Position numbers and translations under genes: made by a program | The notes under the pieces: model-generated | The model's input: the letters and a program-made list of their open reading frames with translations, nothing else | Told to the model about the DNA's origin: nothing | Database searches by the model: none | Origin: Loigolactobacillus zhaoyuanensis | Lineage (GTDB): Bacteria > Bacillota > Bacilli > Lactobacillales > Lactobacillaceae | NCBI RefSeq assembly: GCF_003946385.1 | Contig: NZ_RHOE01000006.1 | Coordinates: forward strand, 1-64,000 | Length of the DNA: 64,000 bases | Direction: 5' to 3' | In this document: positions 18,270-26,782 of the stretch, piece after piece | Layout: every line of letters starts with the position of its first letter | How positions within the stretch are numbered: position 1 is the first letter of the stretch

Positions 18270-18645
18270 ATTGGAGTTCTTCATTGATCAAGCGTGTGAT
18301 TTTATTGATTTCATTGTGGGCATGTTCAGGTGTGTCATGAGGGATAACGAACTGGGCTTGCATTTTATGTGGATCTAAATTTTGTGGCACGATAATGAGA
18401 CTCAGAAAAGATTGATCATCGACAGTTTGCTCAGCACTTGTACCAGTCAGCGCCTCGATCTTGGCCGGTTGGGTTTTAAGCGCTAGCAAATGATCTGCTA
18501 GCACACGATAAGCGTAATATTCAGCTTCAGCATAGATTTCACCAGAGGCAGTTAATTGCGGAATCGTTAAAAACTGAATAAAAAAACGGTCAGTGCCTTT
18601 GGTGATTTTTATAGGAAAAGTATAATCGTGATTGGCAGCAGTCAT
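18268..18645 (-). CDS. Small conserved protein, DUF1149-like
   Basis: 125 residues without membrane segments or signal peptide. I think it matches the lactobacillus DUF1149 family (opening hydrophobic beta strands, FFIQFLTIPQL, and a C-terminal helix NEINKITRLINEEL), which has a SecB-like look, but this is from memory and no function is known. The ATG has AAGGAG at good spacing. Confidence 0.55.
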   Translation of the reverse strand: MTAANHDYTFPIKITKGTDRFFIQFLTIPQLTASGEIYAEAEYYAYRVLADHLLALKTQPAKIEALTGTSAEQTVDDQSFLSLIIVPQNLDPHKMQAQFVIPHDTPEHAHNEINKITRLINEELQ

Positions 18646-18695
18646 AGTTGCAGATCTCCTTATCTCAAATAAATTAAGCGTTGCAGTCGCATAAG

Positions 18696-19544
18696 TTAAT
18701 GGTATTGATGTTCGATCTCGTAAACAACTTCAGGGTCAGCGCCAGTTCTTTGGCGACGGTTTAAGCGAGCAATTGCCGTCATCTCATCTGCATCTAACTT
18801 GAAATCAAAGATAGCAGCATTTTCACTGATCCGTTGTGGATTCTGTGATTTAGGAATAATAGCTAAGCCACGCTGTATATGCCAGCGTAAAATAATTTGC
18901 GCAACTGAACGATGGTGTTGGCTGGCAATTTTCGCCAACACAGGGTCTTGCAGAACAACACCACGACCAAGTGGGCTCCAGGCCTGACTAACGATTTGTT
19001 GTTTACGATCATAAGCCAGTAATGGTTCTTGCGACAAATAGGGATGGTTTTCGATTTGATTGACTACTGGCTGCTCGTTGGCACGGGTTGCCAAGTAATC
19101 CAGATGGGTTTGATGGTAGTTGGAGACACCAATACTGCGAACGATTTTTTCAGCTTTTAAACGTTCAAAGGCACGCCAAGTTTCAAAAAACTGGGAATGG
19201 ATCGGCCAATGAACCAATAAGAGATCAAGGTAGTCAGTTTGAAGCAGTTTGAGTGAACGTTCAACTGAACGTAATGTATTATCGTAGCCTTGATTAACCT
19301 CAGCGACTTTAGTGATGATGAATAATTCTGTACGGGGAATGGTCAATTCTTTAAAAGCAGTCCCTAAGATTGCTTCGTTGCCGTATGCTTGCGCCGTATC
19401 GAATAAATGATAGCCGGATCGATTGGCTGCAGCAATAGCAGTATTCATTGTCGCTTGATCGGCTAATTTATAGACGCCAAAACCTAGCTGGGGCATTGTG
19501 TGACCATCGGCTAAACGTAATTTAGGTTGTAATAACTCAGTCAT
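18696..19544 (-). CDS. Aldo/keto reductase
   Basis: NADPH-dependent carbonyl reductase of 282 residues. The catalytic tetrad is present: Asp in HLFDTAQAYGNE with its Tyr, Lys in ITKV and His in LLVHWPI. NADP contacts are SIGVSNYH, NQIENHPY, SPLGRG and IPKSQNP near the C-terminus. The closest relatives are the 2,5-diketo-gluconate/methylglyoxal reductase group; substrate cannot be assigned. It is a single gene behind its own promoter. Confidence 0.9.
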   Translation of the reverse strand: MTELLQPKLRLADGHTMPQLGFGVYKLADQATMNTAIAAANRSGYHLFDTAQAYGNEAILGTAFKELTIPRTELFIITKVAEVNQGYDNTLRSVERSLKLLQTDYLDLLLVHWPIHSQFFETWRAFERLKAEKIVRSIGVSNYHQTHLDYLATRANEQPVVNQIENHPYLSQEPLLAYDRKQQIVSQAWSPLGRGVVLQDPVLAKIASQHHRSVAQIILRWHIQRGLAIIPKSQNPQRISENAAIFDFKLDADEMTAIARLNRRQRTGADPEVVYEIEHQYH

Positions 19545-19577
19545 AGTGAACTCCTTTTCAAATTGTATTCTAACACT

Positions 19578-19606
19578 ATTGTAGAGCTAGTCTGGTGATT
19601 TGACAA
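19578..19606 (-). promoter_or_regulatory. Promoter of the aldo/keto reductase gene
   Basis: Minus-strand TTGTCA-N17-TACAAT ending about 33 nt before the start. Confidence 0.7.
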
Positions 19607-19650
19607 TTCACAAGCCAACAAAAAAGCCACTAATGTGACTTTTCAGTAAA

Positions 19651-20541
19651 TTAACTAGTCAATAATGGTGTTGTCGGTAATTTAATGCCAGCGTCGCTTA
19701 AAGCAGCGATGTAAGCGGCCAGAAAATCACTTTGAATCCGCCCCTGAGCACCATTTTGTGTATAAAGCAGTACACGTACGGCAAAGTTACCGTTACCGAG
19801 ATCAACTAGGCCAAAAACATCAGGACCAGATTGAATATCCGGATATTTTGGAGCTAATTCTTGGTTCACTTCGGTGAGCACAGTCTGTACTTTTTCAGAG
19901 TCGGTGTCGGGAAAGAGACGCACATCAATTTGTACACGCATATTGCTGCGGGATAGATTACTAACAATATTGATGTTACTGTTTGGGATGAAATTCAACG
20001 TACCATCAAAACTTTTAACTTGTGTTGTTCTTAAACCGACCGACATGACAGTACCTTCGATCGTGCCTACCTTAATATGATCACCAACATCCAATTGTTG
20101 CTCTAAAAGGATAAAAAAGCCGGATAAGAAATCTTTGACTAAACTTTGCGCGCCAAGGCCAATTGCCACACTCAAAATACCGGCACTAGCGATGAGTGTT
20201 CCCACAGGCACCCCGAGGATGCTTAAAATAGCGTATAAATAAAAGAAGAAGATCAAATACTTAAAACTATTAAGGATCAATGTATAGATCGTTTGCGCGC
20301 GACCTTCACTCAGATTACGCTTTGTTTTATAATTACTAAAGCTACGCTCGAGAACTAAGCGAGTCACTCGATTAATGATCCAGAATAATAAACTTAAAAG
20401 CAATAGTTCCAAAACCACAGCAACGACCTTACCTAAAATAGTTTCCCATTGAATATTTTGGATAAAACGCGTTAATAAATTAGTCTGTTTCGTCACCGAA
20501 CTGGTCACGGTCAATAATTGTTCAACAGCCAATATTTCCAC
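19651..20541 (-). CDS. Small-conductance mechanosensitive channel (MscS family)
   Basis: About 296 residues. Three membrane helices (about 35-62, 88-110, 115-135) are followed by the MscS core SAGILSVAIGLGAQSLVKDFLSGFFILLE, then the beta domain DVGDHIKVGTIEGTVMSVGLRTTQV and IPNSNI, and the C-terminal alpha/beta domain. It releases solutes under hypo-osmotic shock. The start is uncertain: GTG at 20541 has no site, whereas TTG at 20532 lies 5 nt after AGGTGG. It is the last host gene before the prophage. Confidence 0.9.
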   Translation of the reverse strand: MEILAVEQLLTVTSSVTKQTNLLTRFIQNIQWETILGKVVAVVLELLLLSLLFWIINRVTRLVLERSFSNYKTKRNLSEGRAQTIYTLILNSFKYLIFFFYLYAILSILGVPVGTLIASAGILSVAIGLGAQSLVKDFLSGFFILLEQQLDVGDHIKVGTIEGTVMSVGLRTTQVKSFDGTLNFIPNSNINIVSNLSRSNMRVQIDVRLFPDTDSEKVQTVLTEVNQELAPKYPDIQSGPDVFGLVDLGNGNFAVRVLLYTQNGAQGRIQSDFLAAYIAALSDAGIKLPTTPLLTS

Positions 20542-20712
20542 CTAATTTCTAATAATCTGGTCTTAGTGTAGCAAAAAATGATTAAAGATGCCAAATTACA
20601 AGGACAATCGTTGAAGAAAGCGCAGAAAGCCATAATTACTTCAAAAAAGGTGATTAGATAGGACTCATTGTACTTACTTAATGTTAGCTACCACAGCACT
20701 TACCACAGCAAT
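20542..20712. other. Probable left attachment region of the prophage
   Basis: This gap separates the last host gene from the 3' end of the integrase, so the attachment core should be here; no tRNA gene is visible. TACCACAGCA is repeated at 20689-20698 and 20701-20710, a spacing that would suit integrase arm sites. The right attachment site lies outside the window, so the core cannot be defined. Confidence 0.45.
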
Positions 20713-21879
20713 CTAATTGCTAATGCTATTTAGAAAGTCTTGTGACATATTGTCTTCGCTTCCTGGGATAACATGACTATAAATTCTCAAAGTAATTGAG
20801 GGGTCTTCGTGTCCAAGTTCTTTTGAAATGGCTACGATATTTTTACCGTTAGCTACTAAATACGAGCCATACATATGACGAAAGGTGTGAAGAGTGAAGT
20901 GATCAATCAGAGATTTCAAGCCCGCTGATTTTAGTAAGGATTTCAAGTTATATCTGAGGTGGCTTTCGTTCATAGGCTTACACAAGCGGCTCAATAGTAC
21001 ATAGCTATCCTTATTTACAATTGCACCACGACCTTGCTGTAAGGCTACAGCAATCGTTTCTGTACGGTATTGACGCAATATGTGAAGCAGCTTATCATTT
21101 GCTGTGACGTCACGTCGGCCACTTTGAGTTTTTGGACTCCGTGCACCAAATTTATCGCGTGTTCGTTTGATCGAGATTTTTTGGTTATCAAAGTCAATGT
21201 CCGCCCATCTGAGCCCAAGTGCTTCGCCTTTGCGCATACCAGTATATTCTAACAGCATGATGCCAGCCTGAATGCGTAATGGAGCTTTCTTAAGCTGCTG
21301 ATTAAAAATTTTAAGTTCACTTTCGGTCATAATACGACGTTCTAACTTCCCAGTATTAGGAATGCTCACACCGGATAATTTGTTTCTGACAATAATTTCA
21401 TTATCGACCGCTGAATTGATAACGTTCATGGTAACGGAATTATAGTTGAGAATAGTCTTTTTTAGTAGTCCTTTTTGAACCAACGGCGTGATCACTAATC
21501 GTTGATAGGTGATTTTGTTTAACTCAGATAACTTTTGCTTACCTATCAAAGGATTAATTTGATAAGTTAAGACAGTCTTATATCTACTATACGTTGATGG
21601 TTTAACCGCTCCAAGCTTAGACTCTAACCATTGTTTGCTCCATTGTTCAAATGTCATCTCAGATGAGGATACACTTGCGATGTTATTATTAGCAATATCT
21701 AGCTGTACTTTTAATAAGGCTTTGTAGGCAGATTCCTCGGTTTCAAACTTACGTTTTTGTTTTTCATGACGCACTTCGTTATTATCATAATAAGGAAACC
21801 GGAAACCGTAGAGTGTTCCACTCACGGTACCATAACTGAATACATGTTTATATTTGTTGCTATATTTAATTTTGCTCAT
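20713..21879 (-). CDS. int: Phage integrase (tyrosine recombinase)
   Basis: 388 residues with an N-terminal AP2-like arm-binding region, a SAM-like core-binding domain (FEQWSKQWLESKLGAVKPSTY) and the catalytic domain: Arg in YTGMRKGEALGLRW, the HTFRH box, LGHEDPSITLRIYSHV with the tyrosine. It integrates and, with an excisionase, excises the prophage. The start MSKIKYS follows AGGAGTGAG. Its position at the prophage left end marks it as the integrase proper, as opposed to the recombinases at 37.5 and 39.3 kb. Confidence 0.93.
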   Translation of the reverse strand: MSKIKYSNKYKHVFSYGTVSGTLYGFRFPYYDNNEVRHEKQKRKFETEESAYKALLKVQLDIANNNIASVSSSEMTFEQWSKQWLESKLGAVKPSTYSRYKTVLTYQINPLIGKQKLSELNKITYQRLVITPLVQKGLLKKTILNYNSVTMNVINSAVDNEIIVRNKLSGVSIPNTGKLERRIMTESELKIFNQQLKKAPLRIQAGIMLLEYTGMRKGEALGLRWADIDFDNQKISIKRTRDKFGARSPKTQSGRRDVTANDKLLHILRQYRTETIAVALQQGRGAIVNKDSYVLLSRLCKPMNESHLRYNLKSLLKSAGLKSLIDHFTLHTFRHMYGSYLVANGKNIVAISKELGHEDPSITLRIYSHVIPGSEDNMSQDFLNSISN

Positions 21880-21898
21880 TGATCTCACTCCTAGTTTA

Positions 21899-21918
21899 GT
21901 GGGGCACACGTTCACAAG
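21899..21918 (+). repeat. 20-bp direct repeat, copy 1
   Basis: GTGGGGCACACGTTCACAAG here is identical to 29459-29478, and GATTGT follows in the same register (21924-21929). It lies just upstream of the integrase start. Confidence 0.85.
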
Positions 21919-21995
21919 GTTGAGATTGTCAAATCACCTCCTTTAAGGTAAAATTTTATATGTAAATAGCGCGCAATTATTGCGTGTGATTTGGT

Positions 21996-22042
21996 TAGCA
22001 CATCCCGTTTACTTTGGTCGGTGAGGGGATGTGCTATTTTAT
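21996..22042 (+). terminator. Hairpin with T-run between integrase and the rightward membrane gene
   Basis: TAGCACATCCC (21996-22006) pairs with GGGATGTGCTA (22026-22036), then TTTT. The loop is 19 nt. It may stop rightward readthrough or act in the 5' leader of the next gene. Confidence 0.55.
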
Positions 22043-22066
22043 CAAGATGAAACGGTGGTTAATTTA

Positions 22067-22810
22067 GTGTCTTCAAATCAAATGTCGCAGATTATTTATC
22101 AAGTATTAATGTTAGGCATACCAGGTTTATTAAGTTTTACGCTGCTAAAACAGACTAATTTGATTTCCATATCCAATAATAGTTCAGACAATAAATTATG
22201 GATGTTGATTTTGACAATTTTAGACGTTGCACCAGTTTATTTAGTATGGAAAATGGTAAATCCAGTAAGTTATGGTATAGTTTTTGGAGTATTCTTAGCC
22301 ATACTTTATTTGTTTATATTAAATCTCAGTTTTATACCACTTGTTAAAGGGCTAGTAACTTTGGTTAATCTAGTACGTTCGATGACTGGATTATCACCAA
22401 TCAATTTATTGTCGACTTGGCAGTTAGCTATGACTTCACAACCTGGAATGGTGTATATTTTTGATTTTAATTCACATTGTGTAACTGCAGGTCAATTAAA
22501 GGCATTTCCAAATGATATAAGGAACGAAACATTTGAATTACTGATTGATAATGTAAACTCAATGGATAATAATGTATCAGAAAAACAGGTCTTGGATATG
22601 GCTCGTGAGTTAGAAGGTAAAGTCGTATTTCATCAATACATAAATATTGAACAGAAAGTCAAAATATTTATCTTTTTAGAACAAGAAAGTAGAAAAAACA
22701 ATAATAAATTTAAAAAAAGCTACAAGAAAAAACTACGGTTACTTATTAGTATTGTCTTTATTTTTAGCGTTTTTCTTGGCCTTAATTATGCTAGTCATTA
22801 TGTCTTCTGA
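22067..22810 (+). CDS. Predicted membrane protein of prophage cargo, function unknown
   Basis: About 247 residues, AT-rich, on the opposite strand to the lysogeny genes around it. Two or three hydrophobic segments lie in the first 110 residues (QVLMLGIPGLLSF, MLILTILDVAPVYLVW, VFLAILYLFILNLSFIPLV), then a soluble domain of about 110 residues, then a basic stretch and a C-terminal helix. It could belong to the DUF6338-type proteins common in prophages, but I am unsure. GTG at 22067 is chosen because GGTGG lies 8 nt before it. Confidence 0.6.
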   Translation: MSSNQMSQIIYQVLMLGIPGLLSFTLLKQTNLISISNNSSDNKLWMLILTILDVAPVYLVWKMVNPVSYGIVFGVFLAILYLFILNLSFIPLVKGLVTLVNLVRSMTGLSPINLLSTWQLAMTSQPGMVYIFDFNSHCVTAGQLKAFPNDIRNETFELLIDNVNSMDNNVSEKQVLDMARELEGKVVFHQYINIEQKVKIFIFLEQESRKNNNKFKKSYKKKLRLLISIVFIFSVFLGLNYASHYVF

Positions 22811-22930
22811 CATGGGTTGTGGCATCACAGTACTTCTACGCTCGAATTCACGATCTACATAATGACTCTTTCGTATTTTTTTATTTGGCGATGACTGATT
22901 TTGTGCGTTATTTTTTTCACTATCGGACAT
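22739..22930 (-). CDS. Small hydrophilic protein, unknown
   Basis: 63 residues, rich in Lys, Asn and Ser, with no recognisable domain. Its start has a strong GGAGGG at correct spacing. Its 3' end overlaps the convergent membrane gene by 72 nt. It is the last gene of the leftward lysogeny transcript before the integrase. Confidence 0.55.
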   Translation of the reverse strand: MSDSEKNNAQNQSSPNKKIRKSHYVDREFERRSTVMPQPMSEDIMTSIIKAKKNAKNKDNTNK

Positions 22931-22958
22931 AATAATCCCTCCAAGATTTGTATGGTAA

Positions 22959-23654
22959 CTATTGCAAATTAACAGTTATATCGTAAGTCTTATTAGCATT
23001 TTCATCTTCGTAATTATCAGTGTCATAATCAGCATCCCATTTTAAGCGCAATGAAGTGATGTCTTTAACGTTATTTAGGGTTTTCAAAGTATAGATAACA
23101 TTACCTGATTTAGTAGCACCCTGATTGATATCTCCATCAAAGTCATCGCTGGTGTACATGTTGGCATCAACTTGCTGGCCGTCATTAGTATTCAGTGTGC
23201 CTTGAGTAGCATAAAAATGAATGTCTTTAGTAGGGCTAATGACATAGTGTACTTTGACGACACCGTTATAAACATTGTTTTTTTCATCGGTATCTTTGAA
23301 AGGCTTAACTTTGATGACAGTTACTTTGTCAATTTTAACGGTTGTGCCAGCCCAAGTATCATCAGACCAGTTCGGATCATATGTTTGTTTTGATAAGACA
23401 GTTGCTGTTCCATTATCAATTTTGACCGTCCCATTAGTTGCAGTGCCTGTATCATCAGCATCGTTTGTTTGTGATGTTGTGGCTTTTTTAGTAGACGAAT
23501 CTGACTTGCTGCTAGAATCATCATTACCGCCGCCAAAAGCACCAATTGCGAAAACAGCTACTACGACAATAATTACCCAAATCCACCAACGTTTATACCA
23601 CGGTTTTACTTCGACAAATTGATTACCATTTTCATCTGTTATTTTTTTAGACAT
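22959..23654 (-). CDS. Membrane-anchored extracellular protein with Ig-like (DUF5067/DUF4352-like) domain
   Basis: 231 residues. A short cytoplasmic start, one membrane helix (about 23-44), a Ser/Thr/Asp linker, then an all-beta domain (about 95-231) with VKVHYVISPTKDIHFYATQG and a TSDDFDGDINQG segment, like the telokin-type domains of Gram-positive lipoproteins. It lies with two other envelope genes in the lysogeny module, which suggests a role in changing the surface of the lysogen. Confidence 0.7.
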   Translation of the reverse strand: MSKKITDENGNQFVEVKPWYKRWWIWVIIVVVAVFAIGAFGGGNDDSSSKSDSSTKKATTSQTNDADDTGTATNGTVKIDNGTATVLSKQTYDPNWSDDTWAGTTVKIDKVTVIKVKPFKDTDEKNNVYNGVVKVHYVISPTKDIHFYATQGTLNTNDGQQVDANMYTSDDFDGDINQGATKSGNVIYTLKTLNNVKDITSLRLKWDADYDTDNYEDENANKTYDITVNLQ

Positions 23655-23663
23655 TTCCCCAAC

Positions 23664-24044
23664 CTACTTTCTAAAGAGTGCAATAAGACCGGTAATAATG
23701 AACAAAAATCCTCCAATAATACCGAAATTACCACAAGAAAATAATAATACGAATCCTAAAACAACAATAGCCAAGCTTACTAATGCATGTTTTTTGTTAA
23801 TCAAGAAGATTAAGCCAAATGCAATGATTGATAAGATTATGCCAAACATTAATTCGCCAGTGTATGAGCCACCACCACCGAATGAATCCGCTACTGCTGC
23901 TAACCCAAAACCAGAAGCTAGTGAAACAAGTGACACTACAAGGCTAATAGCGCCAAATACGATTTCTAACGTACGTTTACGGTTTGTGCTTGGAACAACC
24001 TGTTTATACATTTTACCATCGGCGCCTTTTATTTTATTAGCCAA
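23664..24044 (-). CDS. Small membrane protein, unknown
   Basis: 126 residues from a TTG start behind GGGGGG. A short hydrophilic head (ANKIKGADGKMYKQVV) precedes three or four membrane helices. Its head resembles short zinc-ribbon-less leaders seen on other phage membrane proteins, but I do not recognise a family. Co-oriented with the lipoprotein upstream and the anchored protein downstream. Confidence 0.6.
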   Translation of the reverse strand: MANKIKGADGKMYKQVVPSTNRKRTLEIVFGAISLVVSLVSLASGFGLAAVADSFGGGGSYTGELMFGIILSIIAFGLIFLINKKHALVSLAIVVLGFVLLFSCGNFGIIGGFLFIITGLIALFRK

Positions 24045-24103
24045 AAAAATCCCCCCAAAATAAATATCAGCTTTTAATGTCTTCAGTATTTGGACGTACC
24101 TCA

Positions 24104-24658
24104 TCAATAGGCGTTTTGCATCGTTTCGTCAATTGCAGATTGTCCCTTTGCAGTTGGCGTTCCGTCTTGATTTTCATAGCCATTCTGCTTAGCCCAATCG
24201 TCTTGTCCAGAGACCCAAGAATCTGTTGTTCCGTCAGGATTAGTACCAGCAGCATGATCTTGACCAGGCATTATTGGATTACCGTTAGGATCATAACCGC
24301 GATCCTGATTGACTTCACCCTGAGTTTGAGCGGTTGACTGTTGAGCCTGGCTAGTTGCTGCTGCCTGTGACGAGCTAGACGCTGCTTGAGATGATGCTAC
24401 AGCAGCACTAGACGCCGCTGCTGATTCGCTTGCAGCTTTGGCACTACTTTCGGACGCTGCCTTAGCCTGTGACTCACTAGCTGCTTTAGCTTTGGATTCC
24501 GACTTTACTTTGGCGAGTGATTCTTTCTTAGCTTTACTGATACTTTCTGACCGTGCGTTGTCGGATGAGCTGGCTTTTTCTGCTGAACTGTTATTCCCGC
24601 ATGCAGCCAGAGATAAGGACGAAAGCAACAACAATCCAACAACAAATGATTTTTTCAA
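24104..24658 (-). CDS. Prophage lipoprotein, Ser/Ala/Lys-rich
   Basis: 184 residues with a clear lipobox LAAC (lipid Cys at about 20), a long Ser/Ala/Lys coiled or rod segment (about 25-110) and a C-terminal domain with RGYDPNGNPIMPGQDHA and DSWVSGQDDWAKQNGY. Lipoproteins at this place in the lysogeny module (for example Ltp of Streptococcus phage TP-J34) block DNA injection by related phages; that role here is inferred from position and type only. Confidence 0.75.
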   Translation of the reverse strand: MKKSFVVGLLLLSSLSLAACGNNSSAEKASSSDNARSESISKAKKESLAKVKSESKAKAASESQAKAASESSAKAASESAAASSAAVASSQAASSSSQAAATSQAQQSTAQTQGEVNQDRGYDPNGNPIMPGQDHAAGTNPDGTTDSWVSGQDDWAKQNGYENQDGTPTAKGQSAIDETMQNAY

Positions 24659-24684
24659 AATAACCCCTCCAAAACTTTATTTAT

Positions 24685-26073
24685 TCAATTAGGTAATTTA
24701 TTTTTAGGCCGTCCTTTTTGAGAGTGTCGTGTCCATGCAGATATAATTGTGGGAATAATTACGTTGTTGGAGTTATCGGCTGTTATAACAAAACCAGCAA
24801 CCTGTCTTCCATCTTTAAAAGCAGATTGAACAGCCTGTCTGCTAACACCGAATTTATCTGCAAAATCAGATAATTTTGTTGATTTAAAAAATAATTCTCC
24901 TTTTTTTGTCCATGCATAATATATTTTTGATTTATGCGGAAGCTTAAATAAAGGTGATAATCTTGCATTGTTTAAGAGCTCTGATATATAGCCGGATTCA
25001 TTATGTGAAGCGAAAATATAGCCATCTATTGTTGCAAATATTTTGGCGTCAAGAGCTTTAAAAATTCGGATGGGTTTAACTTCAGTTGCCTTTATGAGCT
25101 CCTTCAAATTTAAAAAGTGACCAATGAACTTGCCGTCAGTGCTATATGCATAGGTGTTTACTGAGTATGAATCTGGTAGTTTACATGAAGCTACCTTTTC
25201 TAAGGCAGCAGAGAAGTCTTTAGGATTACAGTTACTCAATAAAATATATCCTTTGTATGCTGAGATTGCTTTTTGATCCACAGCTTCAGAAATATTGCTT
25301 TTTTTAGAATTATCATATATTTTACTTCTTTTTAATTCTTGAGTGCCGCGAACTACTTCGATGATGTTTCCCGATAAATCAAAAACATAAATTGGCAGAT
25401 TATTTGTAATTTGTGGTCTTTTTCTTCTAGAATTTTGAAACCCAGCTCTAAGCTTGGCAAGATGCATTGAATCAGTACTAGTTGAAATTATTAACCCTTG
25501 AGAGTTAGTGGATCCAAATTGGTCTTTTGCTTGAGCTATCGCGGAAGGAGTAACATGCATAAATCTAGCCAGTTCTGTAGCATTTCCCTGAACAACAAAA
25601 TGGCCGTCAGGGGTATAAACAAAGTATGTGTTTTTCCCATCATTGAGCTGAGCCTCCGTTTTTAAACTACTTGATTTTGGAAGTTCTTTAACTGATTTAG
25701 TTGTAATTTTTTCTTGTATGTCTATGTTTATTGAGCTTAAATAGGTCATTAATAATTTATAGATATTGTTTCTGTCTTGAAAAGAGACAATTCTATTTTT
25801 TGCTGTAATGTTGATAGATAGGTCGGAAATGTAATTCAAAAAGTCTTCAATTTTAAAATTATCTATTGCATGAGATTTTTCAGATAAATTTAATAAGTAA
25901 TCTACAGAAATATTTAATTTATTAGAGATTTTTATCATTGTTTGTACATTGGGAAGGCTTGTTTTCCAGCGATAGGATGAATTTTGACCAATTCCTAAAG
26001 AACTTTCGAAAGAATTGGGTGTATATCCATGATTGATTGCTAGCCTCATAACTCTATCATAAAATGATTCCAT
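24685..26073 (-). CDS. XRE-type HTH protein with four NUMOD1-like repeats
   Basis: 462 residues, clearly AT-richer than its neighbours. Residues 1-65 form an XRE helix-turn-helix (GYTPNSFESSLGIGQNSSYRWKT, MIKISNKLNISVDYLL). After a helical spacer, four units of about 50 residues follow, starting near 148, 225, 310 and 385: each opens with a short beta pair (YFVYTPDGHF, IYVFDLSGNI, TYAYSTDGKFIG, YYAWTKKGEL), then a helix-turn-helix-like part and a closing GLII/GYIL/GYIF/GFVI strand. This resembles NUMOD1 DNA-binding modules of homing endonucleases. No nuclease motif is present. It lies between the lipoprotein and ImmA genes; function unknown. Confidence 0.7.
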   Translation of the reverse strand: MESFYDRVMRLAINHGYTPNSFESSLGIGQNSSYRWKTSLPNVQTMIKISNKLNISVDYLLNLSEKSHAIDNFKIEDFLNYISDLSINITAKNRIVSFQDRNNIYKLLMTYLSSINIDIQEKITTKSVKELPKSSSLKTEAQLNDGKNTYFVYTPDGHFVVQGNATELARFMHVTPSAIAQAKDQFGSTNSQGLIISTSTDSMHLAKLRAGFQNSRRKRPQITNNLPIYVFDLSGNIIEVVRGTQELKRSKIYDNSKKSNISEAVDQKAISAYKGYILLSNCNPKDFSAALEKVASCKLPDSYSVNTYAYSTDGKFIGHFLNLKELIKATEVKPIRIFKALDAKIFATIDGYIFASHNESGYISELLNNARLSPLFKLPHKSKIYYAWTKKGELFFKSTKLSDFADKFGVSRQAVQSAFKDGRQVAGFVITADNSNNVIIPTIISAWTRHSQKGRPKNKLPN

Positions 26074-26248
26074 CTATAGCACCACAATTCCTTCCACTTG
26101 AAAGTCATCCTACATATAGACCTCCAAAGTTTTATCCAAATAATTAAACTCCACGAGTTAAATCACACTCATATTTTCCAAAAGCAAAATGATTTTCAAC
26201 AAGTAATTAGACCGCAATGTCCTAGAGTTACCGACGAGTAGGAATTTT

Positions 26249-26782
26249 TTATGCCGTCAATTTGGCATCCAGTAAATAAAAATTAAATGTTGCATTAATT
26301 ACAATTCGATAAATACCAGAAGTTGTTTCAGCGATAAATCGTGTTGGATAAACCGATTTTAAGTATTGAATTGCATTATGCAAAAACTCTGGAGTGACGT
26401 CAAGCTGATTGGCAATTTCCCATTCATAGATTAGACCATCTTGCCAACACTTGATTAGATCATCAAGTGTAATGATATCTTTATAGGCGAGATGCCGGGC
26501 AATTAGCTCTTGCTTACGTACCGAAAGGCGTTGGTAGTAATTCATATTAGGCCGCTCTAACAAAATGCTTACAGCCGTTAAAACATGATAGAACTCTTCT
26601 TTTAATACTTGATATTTATCGGTTGCAGACTGCATTGGTTCAATAAAAATATATGGTTGACCGTCATCAATTTCAAAAGTACCCCACCAACCAGTTTTTT
26701 TGTGAAGATTATTTGGTTCTAAAACAATTATATCTGGGTATAATTCACTGCAAGTTTCCTCATATCTGTTCAATCCCAACAC
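26249..26782 (-). CDS. ImmA/IrrE-family metallopeptidase-like protein
   Basis: 177 residues. The zinc motif reads EEFYH, with Glu in place of the first His of HExxH, a variant that occurs in Gram-positive phage members. The C-terminal half has the family pattern RKQELIARHLAYKDI...LDDLI and YEWEIANQLDVTPEFL. ImmA-type proteins cut or relieve their partner repressor; the gene begins with GTG directly after the stop of the CI gene, so the two are co-translated. Confidence 0.82.
   Translation of the reverse strand: MLGLNRYEETCSELYPDIIVLEPNNLHKKTGWWGTFEIDDGQPYIFIEPMQSATDKYQVLKEEFYHVLTAVSILLERPNMNYYQRLSVRKQELIARHLAYKDIITLDDLIKCWQDGLIYEWEIANQLDVTPEFLHNAIQYLKSVYPTRFIAETTSGIYRIVINATFNFYLLDAKLTA

Noticed and set aside
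18779-19100. Short plus-strand open frame opposite the aldo/keto reductase
   Set aside because: No start signal and no protein-like features; shadow of the reductase.
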